The notes beneath the pieces were generated by a model that saw nothing but the letters and a program-made list of their open reading frames with translations, was not told the origin of the DNA and searched no databases. A stretch of DNA of 64,000 nucleotides, taken from NCBI RefSeq assembly GCF_025716945.1, contig NZ_JAOVZT010000005.1:1-64000 (forward strand), written 5' to 3'. Source of the DNA: Geodermatophilus sp. YIM 151500. GTDB lineage: Bacteria > Actinomycetota > Actinomycetes > Mycobacteriales > Geodermatophilaceae. A program made the position numbers and the translations under genes. Shown in pieces: positions 29,552 through 42,436 of this stretch (position 1 is its first letter; every line of letters begins with the position of its first letter).

Positions 29552-30073
29552 ATGACCGACCGACCGCAGGAGGACCGCGGCCGCCGGCCCGCCGTCGGCG
29601 ACGTGGACGCACCGACGTCCGACCTGTCGCTGCCGCGGGTGCCTCCACCGCCCCGGGACGACGGCACGCGGCCGCCGCGACCGGCGACGTCGACAGCGAC
29701 GGGACCGGCGGTGGCGACGGGCTCGGCGGCGGACGGGTCGACCGGTGCGCCGGCCACCCCGCCCAGCCCGCCGCAGCGCCGCCCGTCGGTGGACCCGGTC
29801 GCGGACCAGCCGACCGATCGGCTCGCGCCGCGAACCGGGCACGGCCGGAAGAGGACCCTGACCTTCGCGCCGGTCGGTCCCTCCGGCGGGCACGCGGCGA
29901 CGCCCGACGGCACCGCCCCCCGGCGGCCGGGGGCTCCCCGACCGCCCGGCATGCCCTCGGTCGTCCCCCGGCGTCGACGTCGGCGGTGGCCCTGGGTGCT
30001 GCTCACCCTGCTGCCGTTCGTGGTCATCGCCGGGGCCGGCGCGGTCCTGGCCGTGCTGCTGCTCGGCGGCTGA
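29552..30073 (+). CDS. Proline-rich single-pass membrane protein, function unknown
   Basis: 173 residues: a disordered Pro/Arg/Thr-rich cytoplasmic stretch (1-145), a basic RRRRRRWP cluster, then one C-terminal membrane helix (WVLLTLLPFVVIAGAGAVLAVLLLGG). This is a tail-anchored topology. ATG 29552 has GGAGGGGA upstream. No domain recognised. Confidence 0.7.
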   Translation: MTDRPQEDRGRRPAVGDVDAPTSDLSLPRVPPPPRDDGTRPPRPATSTATGPAVATGSAADGSTGAPATPPSPPQRRPSVDPVADQPTDRLAPRTGHGRKRTLTFAPVGPSGGHAATPDGTAPRRPGAPRPPGMPSVVPRRRRRRWPWVLLTLLPFVVIAGAGAVLAVLLLGG

Positions 30074-30199
30074 CCGCCGGGCGCACCGCCGGTGGCGGGT
30101 CGCGGTGGCGAGGCTCCGACGTCCGGCCGGAGGTCCCCGCCGGGGGGCCTCTACCGTGGACGGGTCAACCCCGCCGACCGCCAGCCGGATGGAGCCCCC

Positions 30200-31627
<1,428 letters not shown>

Positions 31628-31663
31628 CCCATCGCCGGTCTTACCGGGCGCGGTGGCGCAACC

Positions 31664-32239
31664 TCAGCCGCGCCGGCGGTAGAGGTCGCGCAGCAGGGCG
31701 ATCTCGGCGCCGTGGTGGATCACCTCGCGGTTGATGTGCAGGACCAGCATGGCGATCGGCGCCTCGGCGTACGCCCCCTCGGCCGGGCCGCACGTGCGCC
31801 GCAGGTCCTCGACGGACAGCCCGCGCACGCCGGTCGTCCACGCCGCGTACGCCGCGTCGAGCTGCTCCAGCGCGCCGGCGGCGTCGCCCGCGTAGTGGTG
31901 GTGGACGTAGTCCGCGGGCGGTCCGCCGAAGTGGCTGGCGGCACGCTGCCCCAGGACGCCGACGATGACGTGCCCGAGCCGCCACGCGATGGTCGTCACC
32001 GGCGGCGGGTCCGGCTCGGGATAGGCGAAGTCGATCGTGAAGTCGCCGCCGCCGGCCGCCATCGGCGCCGTCGCGGTGCCCCGAGGCCGGACGCTCCAGG
32101 CGCCGCCGACCGGCTCCCACAGGTACTCGTCGTCGGTGAGCCCGTCCAGACGGGGGCGCAGCTGGTTCCGCCAGTGCCAGTCCAGCTGCTCGGCGAGCTG
32201 GCCGGTCCAGTCGAGCGGCGCCGCCAGGGTGGTCTCCAT
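31664..32239 (-). CDS. DinB-superfamily protein
   Basis: 191 residues: a four-helix DinB/mycothiol-dependent maleylpyruvate isomerase-like fold with the metal-ligand His residues spread across TIAWRLGHVIVG and INREVIHHGAEIALLRDLYRR. WYLWEPV-like LWEPVGGAWSVRP is typical of actinobacterial members. ATG 32239 (METTLAAPLDW) is chosen. Convergent with glyS. Some relatives use mycothiol; no specific reaction can be assigned. Confidence 0.85.
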   Translation of the reverse strand: METTLAAPLDWTGQLAEQLDWHWRNQLRPRLDGLTDDEYLWEPVGGAWSVRPRGTATAPMAAGGGDFTIDFAYPEPDPPPVTTIAWRLGHVIVGVLGQRAASHFGGPPADYVHHHYAGDAAGALEQLDAAYAAWTTGVRGLSVEDLRRTCGPAEGAYAEAPIAMLVLHINREVIHHGAEIALLRDLYRRRG

Positions 32240-32415
32240 CCCGCCACGGTAGGGACGGCTCGCCCCGGTGATCCACGACTCCGCGGTCGCTGCGGTGGCG
32301 CTGCGGCACGGCGTGCCCGTGCACGCGAGCGTGTGCGCCGACGCCCTTCGCCGCCCTCGAACCGGGCCCCGGCGCACACGCTGGCGGGGAGCAGCCGCCG
32401 CCTACCCTGGGTGGC

Positions 32416-33579
32416 GTGACCAGCACGCTCGCCGCGACGACGACGGCCGCCCTCCCGGCGTTGAAGTTGGGCGCGCTCGCCGTCGACCCCGCCGTCGTGC
32501 TCGCGCCGATGGCCGGCATCACGAACCCCGCGTTCCGGACGCTGTGCCGGGAGTTCGGCGCCGGCCTCTACGTCTGCGAGATGATCACCACGCGGGCGCT
32601 GGTCGAGCGCAACGAGAAGACGCTGCAGATGGTCCGCGCCACGGCCGACGAGCGGGACGCGTTCTCCGTGCAGCTGTACGGCGTCGACCCGGCGACCGTC
32701 GGCCGCGCGGTGGAGATGCTGGTCGACGAGCAGGTCGCCGGCACCCGCCCGGCGCACGTCGACCTCAACTTCGGCTGCCCGGTGCCGAAGGTGACCCGCA
32801 AGGGCGGCGGCGCGGCGCTGCCGTGGCGGCGGCGGTTGTTCCGCGACATCGTGCGCGCCGCCGTCCGCGCCGCCCGGGACGTGCCGGTGACGGTCAAGAC
32901 GCGGGTCGGCATCGACGCCGAGCACGTCACCTACCTGGAGGCCGGGCGGATCGCGCAGGACGAGGGCGCCGCCGCGATCACGCTGCACGGGCGCACCGCC
33001 GACCAGCTCTACAGCGGCACCGCCGACTGGACGCACATCGCCCGGCTGGTCGAGGCCGTCGACGTCCCGGTGCTCGGCAACGGCGACGTCTGGGAGGCCG
33101 ACGACGCCCTGCGGATGGTCGCCGGCACCGGCTGCGCCGGGGTGGTGATCGGCCGCGGTTGCCTGGGCCGGCCCTGGCTGTTCGGCGACCTGGCCGCCGC
33201 GTTCGCCGGCCGGACCGAGCGGGCGCTGCCGACCCTGCGCGAGGTCGCCGGGGTGATGCTGCGGCACGCGCAGCTGCTCAGCGAGGAGCAGGGCGAGCTG
33301 CACGGCTGCACCGATTTCCGCAAGCACGTCGCCTGGTACCTCAAGGGTTTCGCGGTCGGCGGCGACGTCCGGCGGGCGCTGGCCATGGTCAGCGGCCTCG
33401 ACGAGCTGGCCGGGCTGCTGGCCCGCATCCCCGACCAGCCCTATCCGGCCGACGTCCTCGGCGCGCCGCGGGGCCGGACCAGCCCGCCGCGGCCGGTCGC
33501 CCTGCCCGAGGGCTGGCTGGCCGACCGCGACGACCCCCGACCGCCGGCCGGGGCAGAGCTGCTGGTGGGGGGCGGATGA
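32416..33579 (+). CDS. dusB: tRNA-dihydrouridine synthase
   Basis: 387 residues: a TIM barrel with LAPMAGITNPAFRTLCREFGA, the catalytic Cys motif NFGCPVPKVTRKGGGAAL, VKTRVG and GNGDVWEADDA/GRGCLGRPW FMN-binding loops, then a helical C-terminal domain. It reduces uridine in the tRNA D loop with FMN and NADPH. GTG start. Followed by a repeat-rich gap and a small membrane protein. Confidence 0.94.
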   Translation: MTSTLAATTTAALPALKLGALAVDPAVVLAPMAGITNPAFRTLCREFGAGLYVCEMITTRALVERNEKTLQMVRATADERDAFSVQLYGVDPATVGRAVEMLVDEQVAGTRPAHVDLNFGCPVPKVTRKGGGAALPWRRRLFRDIVRAAVRAARDVPVTVKTRVGIDAEHVTYLEAGRIAQDEGAAAITLHGRTADQLYSGTADWTHIARLVEAVDVPVLGNGDVWEADDALRMVAGTGCAGVVIGRGCLGRPWLFGDLAAAFAGRTERALPTLREVAGVMLRHAQLLSEEQGELHGCTDFRKHVAWYLKGFAVGGDVRRALAMVSGLDELAGLLARIPDQPYPADVLGAPRGRTSPPRPVALPEGWLADRDDPRPPAGAELLVGGG

Positions 33580-33603
33580 GCACCGCGAGGACGACGGCCG
33601 AGG

Positions 33604-33720
33604 GAGCATCGCAGCGGGATGCCCGGAGCCGACAGCGAGTGAGCATCGCAGCGAGCGCCAGCGAGCGAGGAGCGGAGCGAGCGCGGAGGCGACCCGCGGC
33701 GTCGAGCGAGGAGCGGATCG
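33604..33720 (+). repeat. GAGC-rich repeat patch downstream of dusB
   Basis: Contains GAGCATCGCAGCG at 33604-33616 and GAGCATCGCAGCGAGC at 33641-33656, then GCGAGCGAGGAGCGGAGCGA from 33661 and a similar GAGCGAGGAGCGGATCGA from 33705. The 15-mer core also occurs on the minus strand at 9-23. The patch separates dusB from the next gene and appears to be a dispersed genomic repeat. Confidence 0.6.
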
Positions 33721-33736
33721 AGGCCGGAGTCGGACC

Positions 33737-34174
33737 ATGAGCACGGGCCCGTACCTGTACGACGACGACCCGGCGCCGCTGCACACCGGCACCCCGCGGC
33801 AGCGCCCGTGGCTGCTGGTCGGCCTGCTCGTGGGCACGGTCGTCGTTGCCGTCGCCATGGTGGTGACGCTGCCGCTGTTCCGCGGCAGCCCGGGGGAGCA
33901 GGCCCGCCAGAGCGTCACCGTCTTCCTCGCCGCGCTCGCCGCCGACGACACCGAGACGGCCTACGGCCTGCTCTGCGAGGCGGAGCGCGACCGGATCGAC
34001 GAGGCCTCCGTCGCCGAGGAGTACCTCGGCGACGGGCCCGGCCGGGTCGTCTCCTCCGCCGACGAGGGGGCGGTGCAGGCCGTGCGGGTCGAGTGGGGGG
34101 ACGGCGCGTCGTCGGAGTTCACCGTGGTCAACGAGGACGGCGCCCGCGTCTGCGGCACCGCCCCGGCGGGCTGA
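33737..34174 (+). CDS. Membrane-anchored small protein (DUF4878/lumazine-binding-like)
   Basis: 145 residues: a short cytoplasmic N-terminus, one membrane helix (LLVGLLVGTVVVAVAMVV), then an extracytoplasmic domain (QARQSVTVFLAALAADDTETAYGLLCEAERDRI ... SSEFTVVNEDGARVCG) resembling the NTF2-like stress domains of actinobacterial lipoproteins. Function unknown. ATG 33737. Confidence 0.75.
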   Translation: MSTGPYLYDDDPAPLHTGTPRQRPWLLVGLLVGTVVVAVAMVVTLPLFRGSPGEQARQSVTVFLAALAADDTETAYGLLCEAERDRIDEASVAEEYLGDGPGRVVSSADEGAVQAVRVEWGDGASSEFTVVNEDGARVCGTAPAG

Positions 34175-34388
34175 CGCGGGAGGGTCGACACCGGACGGCT
34201 GACACCGGTCACCCGTCCCGCGGACGCGGACTCGCGTGTCGCCGTCCGGCGCGCCACGATGCCACCGAGGTCCGGCAGCGTGGCCGTGCCCGCGTCCCGG
34301 TCGTCCCGCGAGGGGTGGTCCGACCGGCGTCCGTGCGGCACCGTCTCGACCATGCCGGCCCCGGCTGTCGAGCGCGGAGGTGTCGAAC

Positions 34389-37097
<2,709 letters not shown>

Positions 37098-37126
37098 CGC
37101 CGGCGTCGATCACCCCCCCACCCGGC

Positions 37127-37189
37127 GTTGATCATCGTCGTCCGGCTGCCGCCACCGGCGTGTCGGGCAGCCGTACGGCGATGATCAAC
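37127..37189. terminator. Long imperfect hairpin after ppdK
   Basis: Arms 37127-37150 and 37166-37189 pair at 22 of 24 positions, from GTTGATCATCG outward to GGCTGCC at the loop side. The outer end GTTGATCATC is unusually AT-rich for this genome. Probable ppdK terminator, or a repeat element of the REP type. Confidence 0.6.
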
Positions 37190-37255
37190 TTCGGGTGACC
37201 GGACCACCCATCCCACCCGTCCCGGACGGTCGGCGGCCCGTGGTACCCATGACCC

Positions 37256-37885
37256 GTGGGGGTGCGCACGGGGAGCCTGGTCGGTCGGGTGGTGGTCGCC
37301 GCCGTCTTCGCGGCCGTGCTGCTGGTCGTGGCCACCGCCGCCGCGATCTGGTGGACGGCGCGGCAGGACGCGCGGCCCTCGTCCGACGCGATCGTCGTCC
37401 TCGGATCGGCGCAGTACGACGGCGTGCCGTCGTCGATCTTCGAGGCGCGGCTGGAGCACGCGCTGGCCCTGTACGAGGCCGGCGTCGCGCCGGTGGTGGT
37501 GACCGTGGGCGGCCGGGCGGACGGCGACCGGTTCGCCGAGGCCGAGGCCGGTCGCGACTACCTGGCCGGCGCGGGCGTGCCCGGCGACGCCCTGCTCGCC
37601 GTGCCCGAGGGCGTCGACACCCTGCAGAGCATGCGCGCGGTGTCGGCGGCGTTCGGCGAGCGCGGGTGGCGGAGCGCGGTGCTGGTCACCGACCCGTGGC
37701 ACGTCATGCGCACCGAGCGGATGGCCGAGGACGCCGGCATCGCCGCCGAGAGCTCGCCGACCCGCCAGGGCCCGTCGGTCTACAGCCGGGCCACGCAGTT
37801 CCGCTACATCCTGCGCGAGACGGCGGCCTACCTGCTGTACCGCGCGACCGGTGAGAGCATCGCCGGGGCCCCGGGGATCGGCTGA
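37256..37885 (+). CDS. YdcF/DUF218 family membrane-associated protein
   Basis: 209 residues: an N-terminal membrane helix (VVVAAVFAAVLLVVATAAAIWW) then the DUF218 core (SDAIVVLGSAQYDGVPSSIFEARLEHALALY, GVDTLQSM, SAVLVTDPWHVMRTERMA). The family includes ElyC/SanA-type proteins tied to envelope or vancomycin phenotypes; catalysis is unproven. GTG 37256. Confidence 0.88.
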   Translation: MGVRTGSLVGRVVVAAVFAAVLLVVATAAAIWWTARQDARPSSDAIVVLGSAQYDGVPSSIFEARLEHALALYEAGVAPVVVTVGGRADGDRFAEAEAGRDYLAGAGVPGDALLAVPEGVDTLQSMRAVSAAFGERGWRSAVLVTDPWHVMRTERMAEDAGIAAESSPTRQGPSVYSRATQFRYILRETAAYLLYRATGESIAGAPGIG

Positions 37886-37895
37886 GGGAGCTCGG

Positions 37896-38402
37896 ATGCT
37901 GGAACTCGGCAAGCCCGGCTCGACCGGGACGAAGGGCGAGACGCCGGTGCTGCGCGACGGGGTCGTCGTCGCCACGCTGCGCGCGTCGAGCTGGAAGGAG
38001 GCGGCCACCGCAGTCGTCGGCGGCCGCGAGTGGATCTTCACCAGGCGGAAGGGCGAGCTGACCGCGCGCCGCGGCGTCGACCCGGAGCACGCCGTCCGGT
38101 TCCGGGCCCGGCAGACCTCGTGGTGGAAGGGCAGCTGGGCGGTCGACCTCGAGGGCAGCTCCGTCGAGGTGGAGAAGGCGTCGATGTGGAAGGGCACGCA
38201 CCGGTACTCCTCCGGCGGCCGGCCGGTGGCCGAGAGCGGCAGCACCGGCGGCTGGTCGCCCCGGCCCACCCTCGCGGTCCACGGTGACCTCACCGACGAC
38301 CAGCAGGTCTTCCTGCTCTGGCTCGAGCTCGTGGTCAGCCGGCGCCACCAGGCCGCCATGACCGCGGGCATCGGCGCCGCCGTCGTGGGCGGGAGCAGCT
38401 GA
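37896..38402 (+). CDS. Conserved protein, paralogue A, upstream of dnaG
   Basis: 168 residues of strand-rich sequence: TPVLRDGVVVATLRASSWKE, a central VGGREWIFTRRKGELTAR, SWWKGSWAVDLEGS, and the end DQQVFLLWLELVVSRR. The pattern of short strands and W residues recalls a Tubby/LURP-one-like barrel, but I cannot confirm it. It shares this whole framework with the next gene, so the two arose by tandem duplication. ATG 37896 with GGGAG upstream. Confidence 0.7.
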   Translation: MLELGKPGSTGTKGETPVLRDGVVVATLRASSWKEAATAVVGGREWIFTRRKGELTARRGVDPEHAVRFRARQTSWWKGSWAVDLEGSSVEVEKASMWKGTHRYSSGGRPVAESGSTGGWSPRPTLAVHGDLTDDQQVFLLWLELVVSRRHQAAMTAGIGAAVVGGSS

Positions 38403-38448
38403 TGGCCGGGCGCGGGCGCCGCCTCCCGCCGACGGCGACGGGGGAGAG

Positions 38449-38985
38449 ATGGCGGTGACCGGGGGGACCGTCCTGGAGCTGGGCGAGGCCGGTGTCGGGG
38501 GGGTGGCCGTGCTGAGCGGTGGTGCGGTCGTCGCCACCCTCCACCTGTCGCCGTGGCGGACGTCGGCGACCGCGGTCGTCGCCGGTCGCGACTGGGTGTA
38601 CGGCGCTCGGCGGCGCGAGCTGACCGGGCGGCTGGCCGCCGAGCCGGCGGGGACGGCGCGGCTGCGGGCCTGGCCGACCTCGTGGTGGCGGAGCCGGTGG
38701 GCCGTCGCGCTCGACGGCACGGTGCTCGAGGTGCAGCACGCGGCCAAGGGGCCGGGCGCTCGCCGCTTCCTCTCCGGCGGCCGGATCGTCGCCGCGAGCG
38801 GACGGACCGGCGGCCGGCCCGCGCTGCCGACGCTGCACGCTGCGGACGGCGTGCCGCTCGACCACCAGGTCTTCCTGCTGTGGGTGGGGATGGTTCTCGA
38901 CCGCCGGTCCGGGTCGTCGGCGGACGGGGGCGGCGGCGAGTTCGGTGACGACGGGGGAGGCGACGGCGGGGGAGGAGGCGACTGA
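38449..38985 (+). CDS. Conserved protein, paralogue B, upstream of dnaG
   Basis: 178 residues; same framework as the preceding gene (VVATLHLSPWRTSATAVVAGRDWVYG, TSWWRSRWAVALDGT, SGGRIVAASGRTGG, DHQVFLLWVGMVLDRR). The C-terminus is a Gly/Asp tail (GGGGEFGDDGGGDGGGGGD). The stop overlaps the dnaG ATG by one base (TGATG), so it is co-translated with primase. Function unknown. Confidence 0.7.
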   Translation: MAVTGGTVLELGEAGVGGVAVLSGGAVVATLHLSPWRTSATAVVAGRDWVYGARRRELTGRLAAEPAGTARLRAWPTSWWRSRWAVALDGTVLEVQHAAKGPGARRFLSGGRIVAASGRTGGRPALPTLHAADGVPLDHQVFLLWVGMVLDRRSGSSADGGGGEFGDDGGGDGGGGGD

Positions 38986-41813
38986 TGGCCGGTCGGGGAC
39001 GCATCCGGGCGGCCGACATCGCGCTGGTGCGCGAGCGCAGCCGCATCGACGAGGTGGTCGGCGAGCACCTGCAGCTCAAGCGGGCCGGCGGGGGCAGCCT
39101 CAAGGGCCTGTGCCCGTTCCACGACGAGAAGTCGCCGTCCTTCCACGTCACCCCGAGCCGCGGGCTCTACCACTGCCTGGCAGGTGAGACGGGCGTGCTC
39201 ACGGAGGACGGGACCGTCCCGATCCGGGAGCTGGCCGGCCGGACCGTCCGGGTGCTCAACGGTGACGGCGGCTGGGTCGAGGCGCCGTTCAGGTCCTACG
39301 GCGTGCAGCCGCTCATGCGGCTCACCCTGACCCGCAACGGTCGAACCAAGGTCATCCACGCGACCGACGAGCACCGCTGGTTCGTCCCCACCGGTCGGCT
39401 GCGCCAGGACCGCTGGGAGAAGCTCACCAAGGAGTTGTGTGCGGGCGACGTCCTGTCGCCGTCGTTCCCGATGAGCCGGGTCCTCAACCCGGCGACGCAG
39501 CCCTCGCCGTTCGGGATCGCCCGGGGCATCGTCTTCGGTGACGGGACGCGTGCCGGCGCCGGCTCCATAGCTGTGCTGTTCGGTGAGAAGGACGCGGAGT
39601 TGAGCCACTTCTTCGAGGGTTGCCGCTCGTGGTCGGAGGAGCGCGGGACGCGGTACTACGGGCTGCCCGCCTACTTCAAGGAGGAGAGGCCTGCGCTCGA
39701 CGAGGACGGCGCCTACCTCCTGGGATGGTTGGCCGGCTACTTCGCCGCTGACGGGTGCGTCGCGGAGGACGGGGACACCATCCTCAATTCCGCTGACGTC
39801 GAGAACCTCGAATACGTCCGGCGGCTGTGCACCAGGCTCGGCGTCGGCACGTACGGCATCGCCAAGCAGAACCGAGTGGGAATCGACGGGGTGCCGAGCG
39901 ACATCTACAACCTCCGTCTCATGACCAAGGGCCTGCCCGACTCCTTCTTCCTCCTGTCCCAGCACCGTGCCCGGATCCTGGCCAACCGCAAGAACTACGA
40001 GCGCAAGCGGTGGGTCGTGCGGTCGGTGGAATGGAGCGACCGCGTCGAGGAGGTCTTCTGCGCCGAGGTCCCCGGTACGCACGCCTTCACGCTCGAGGAC
40101 AACATTCTCACCGGGAATTGTTTTGGTTGCGGAGTGGGCGGCGACGTCATCTCCTTCGTCCAGCAGATCGACCATCTGTCCTTCTCCGAGGCCGTCGAGC
40201 GACTGGCCGCGCGGGCGAACGTCGAGCTGCGCTACGAGGACGACGGCGGCCGCCCCACCGCCGCGCCCGACCGCGCCGCGGTCGGCCAGCGGGCGCGGCT
40301 GGTCGCCGCGAACACCGCCGCGGCCGCCTTCTACGCCGAGCAGCTGGGCACGCCCGACGCCGCGCCGGCCCGGCAGTTCCTCGCCGACCGCGGCTTCGAC
40401 CGGCAGGTGGCGGTCGACTACGGCTGCGGCTTCGCCCCGGCCGGCTGGGACGCGCTGACCCGGCACCTGCGCGCGAAGGGCTTCAGCCAGCAGGAGCTGG
40501 TCACCGCCGGGCTGGCCAAGGAGTCGTCGCGCGGCACGCTGATCGACCGGTTCCACCGCCGGCTGCTGTGGCCGATCCGCGACCTCACCGGCGACGTCAT
40601 CGGCTTCGGCGCGCGCAAGCTCATGGACGACGACCCGGGGCCGAAATACCTGAACACCCCCGAGACGCCGCTGTACAAGAAGAGCAGCGTGCTCTACGGC
40701 ATCGAGCGGGCCAAGCGCGACATCGCCCGCTCCCACCAGGCGGTCGTCGTCGAGGGCTACACCGACGTGATGGCCTGCCACCTCGCCGGGGTCACCACCG
40801 CGGTCGCCTCCTGCGGCACCGCCTTCGGCCCCGAGCACATCGCCGTCCTCCGCCGGCTGCTCATGGACCAGGACGAGTTCCGCGGCGAGGTGATCTACAC
40901 CTTCGACGGTGACGCCGCCGGCCAGGCCGCCGCGATGAAGACCTTCAAGGAGGACCAGCGCTTCGTCGGGCAGACCTTCGTCGCCGTGGAGCCCGACGGC
41001 CGCGACCCCTGCGAGCTGCGGCAGGCGCACGGTGATGCCGCCGTCCGCGACCTCGTCGCCCGGCGGACGCCGCTGATCGAGTTCGTGCTGCGCACGCTGC
41101 TCGCCGAGTACGACCTCGACACGGTGGAGGGCCGGGTCGCCGCGCTGGAGCGCACCGCGCCGCTCGTCGCGCACATCAAGGACCACGCGCTGCGCCCGGC
41201 CTACGCCCGCCGGCTGGCCGGGCTGGTCGGCAACACCGACGAGGCCGAGGTGGTCGAGCGGGTGCGCCGGCTGACCGGGGAGGGTGGTCGGCCGGCGCAG
41301 GCCCGCGGCCGCGTGCCGCGGCGCAGCCCGGACGACGCCGCGGTCGCGGTGGAGCGGGAGGCGGTCAAGGCGGCGCTGCAGGTGCCCGAGATCGCCGGCC
41401 CGTCCTTCGACGCCGTCCCGGCCGCCGCCTACACCGATCCCGACTACGCGGCGGTGGCCGCCGCGGTGGCGGGCGCTGGGGGAGCGGCGACGGCGACCGT
41501 GACCGGTCCGGCCTGGCTGGACCAGGTCGCCGCGCACTGCGAGCGGGAGACCGCGCGGGCGCAGCTGACCGCGCTCGCGGTCGAGCCGCTGCGCTCGGTG
41601 GGGGAGGGCGACCCCGCGTACGTCGGCGCGGTGCTGGCCCGGCTGCAGGAGATGGCGACCGTCCGGCGGGTGGCCGCGCTCAAGGGCAAGCTGCAGCGGA
41701 TGAACCCGGTCGAGGACCCCGACGGCTACACCAAGGTGTTCGGCCAGCTGGTCGCGCTGGAGCAGGAGGCCCGGTCGCTGCGGGAGCGGGCGATGGGCGG
41801 GCTGACACCATGA
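38985..41813 (+). CDS. dnaG: DNA primase DnaG precursor containing an intein
   Basis: 942 residues as translated; removing the intein (64-378) leaves 627, the normal actinobacterial primase length. The extein has the CHC2 zinc finger (CPFH at 43-46; second pair CFGC at 379-382 after splicing), the TOPRIM core (VVVEGYTDVMACHLAG, VIYTFDGDAAGQAA) and a C-terminal DnaB-binding domain. It makes RNA primers at the fork. The intein interrupts the zinc finger immediately before a zinc-ligand Cys, so primase should be inactive until splicing. Downstream gene overlaps by ATGA. Confidence 0.95.
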   Translation: MAGRGRIRAADIALVRERSRIDEVVGEHLQLKRAGGGSLKGLCPFHDEKSPSFHVTPSRGLYHCLAGETGVLTEDGTVPIRELAGRTVRVLNGDGGWVEAPFRSYGVQPLMRLTLTRNGRTKVIHATDEHRWFVPTGRLRQDRWEKLTKELCAGDVLSPSFPMSRVLNPATQPSPFGIARGIVFGDGTRAGAGSIAVLFGEKDAELSHFFEGCRSWSEERGTRYYGLPAYFKEERPALDEDGAYLLGWLAGYFAADGCVAEDGDTILNSADVENLEYVRRLCTRLGVGTYGIAKQNRVGIDGVPSDIYNLRLMTKGLPDSFFLLSQHRARILANRKNYERKRWVVRSVEWSDRVEEVFCAEVPGTHAFTLEDNILTGNCFGCGVGGDVISFVQQIDHLSFSEAVERLAARANVELRYEDDGGRPTAAPDRAAVGQRARLVAANTAAAAFYAEQLGTPDAAPARQFLADRGFDRQVAVDYGCGFAPAGWDALTRHLRAKGFSQQELVTAGLAKESSRGTLIDRFHRRLLWPIRDLTGDVIGFGARKLMDDDPGPKYLNTPETPLYKKSSVLYGIERAKRDIARSHQAVVVEGYTDVMACHLAGVTTAVASCGTAFGPEHIAVLRRLLMDQDEFRGEVIYTFDGDAAGQAAAMKTFKEDQRFVGQTFVAVEPDGRDPCELRQAHGDAAVRDLVARRTPLIEFVLRTLLAEYDLDTVEGRVAALERTAPLVAHIKDHALRPAYARRLAGLVGNTDEAEVVERVRRLTGEGGRPAQARGRVPRRSPDDAAVAVEREAVKAALQVPEIAGPSFDAVPAAAYTDPDYAAVAAAVAGAGGAATATVTGPAWLDQVAAHCERETARAQLTALAVEPLRSVGEGDPAYVGAVLARLQEMATVRRVAALKGKLQRMNPVEDPDGYTKVFGQLVALEQEARSLRERAMGGLTP
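39174..40118 (+). mobile_element. LAGLIDADG homing-endonuclease intein in DnaG
   Basis: 315 residues. It starts with Cys1 (CLAGETGVLTEDGTVPI), block B is IHATDEHRWF, and the end is HAFTLEDNILTGN followed by the extein Cys. Two LAGLIDADG-type motifs are visible: FGIARGIVFGDGT and YLLGWLAGYFAADG. The terminal Asn is present, but the residue before it is Gly in place of the usual His. The endonuclease looks intact, so it may still home. Confidence 0.93.
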
Positions 41814-42382
41814 GCCTGCTCGACGCGGTGAAGCGGCGCCTCGCCCGTCCGCCGGAGCCGGTGCGGTCTGCGATCGCGGCCACGGCCGACGCCGACGAAC
41901 GGGTCCTCGCGTGGGGCGGGCTGGTGGCCGGTGAGGGCTGGCTGGTCGCCACCTCGCGCGGGCTGCGCGTGGTGGCGACGGCCGGCACCGAGCGGACGGG
42001 CGCGCACGTGCGGTGGCACGAGGTCGGGCACGCGCGGTGGGCCGGCACCGCCGACGGCGGCGGCACGTTCACGGTCACGCCGCTGACCGAGGTCGAGCCG
42101 GGGGTGCAGGCGCGGCTGCCCGCGGTGCGGTACGTGCTGGACGAGGCCGGTGACCTGCCCGCCGTCGTCCGGCGGCGGGTCGACCAGACGGTGGTGGCCA
42201 GCCAGCGCTACCCGCTGCCCGACCGGGGCGGGGTGCTCCTGGTGGCGCGGCGGGTGCCGGGGCAGGCAGCGAAGGAGTGGACCGTCGTCTTCGACGACGA
42301 CGCCGACCGGGACGACCCGGCGGCCCGGGAGGCCGCCCGGCAGCGCCTGGCCGACGCGGTCGCGGCCGAGCAGCCCGGCTGA
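41810..42382 (+). CDS. Conserved actinobacterial protein downstream of dnaG
   Basis: 190 residues. Strand-rich sequence (ERVLAWGGLVAGEGWLVATSRGLRVV, HVRWHEVGHARWAG) and a C-terminal acidic helix. It is a family commonly found right after actinobacterial dnaG and shows a PH-like pattern (start of a GRAM/bPH-like domain). ATG overlaps the dnaG stop (ATGA). No catalytic motif. Confidence 0.8.
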   Translation: MSLLDAVKRRLARPPEPVRSAIAATADADERVLAWGGLVAGEGWLVATSRGLRVVATAGTERTGAHVRWHEVGHARWAGTADGGGTFTVTPLTEVEPGVQARLPAVRYVLDEAGDLPAVVRRRVDQTVVASQRYPLPDRGGVLLVARRVPGQAAKEWTVVFDDDADRDDPAAREAARQRLADAVAAEQPG

Positions 42383-42436
42383 CCGCGATCCCGGTCCGAG
42401 CGGCGCCGGCAGCCGGGCCGGCGCGCCGGCGGTGCT

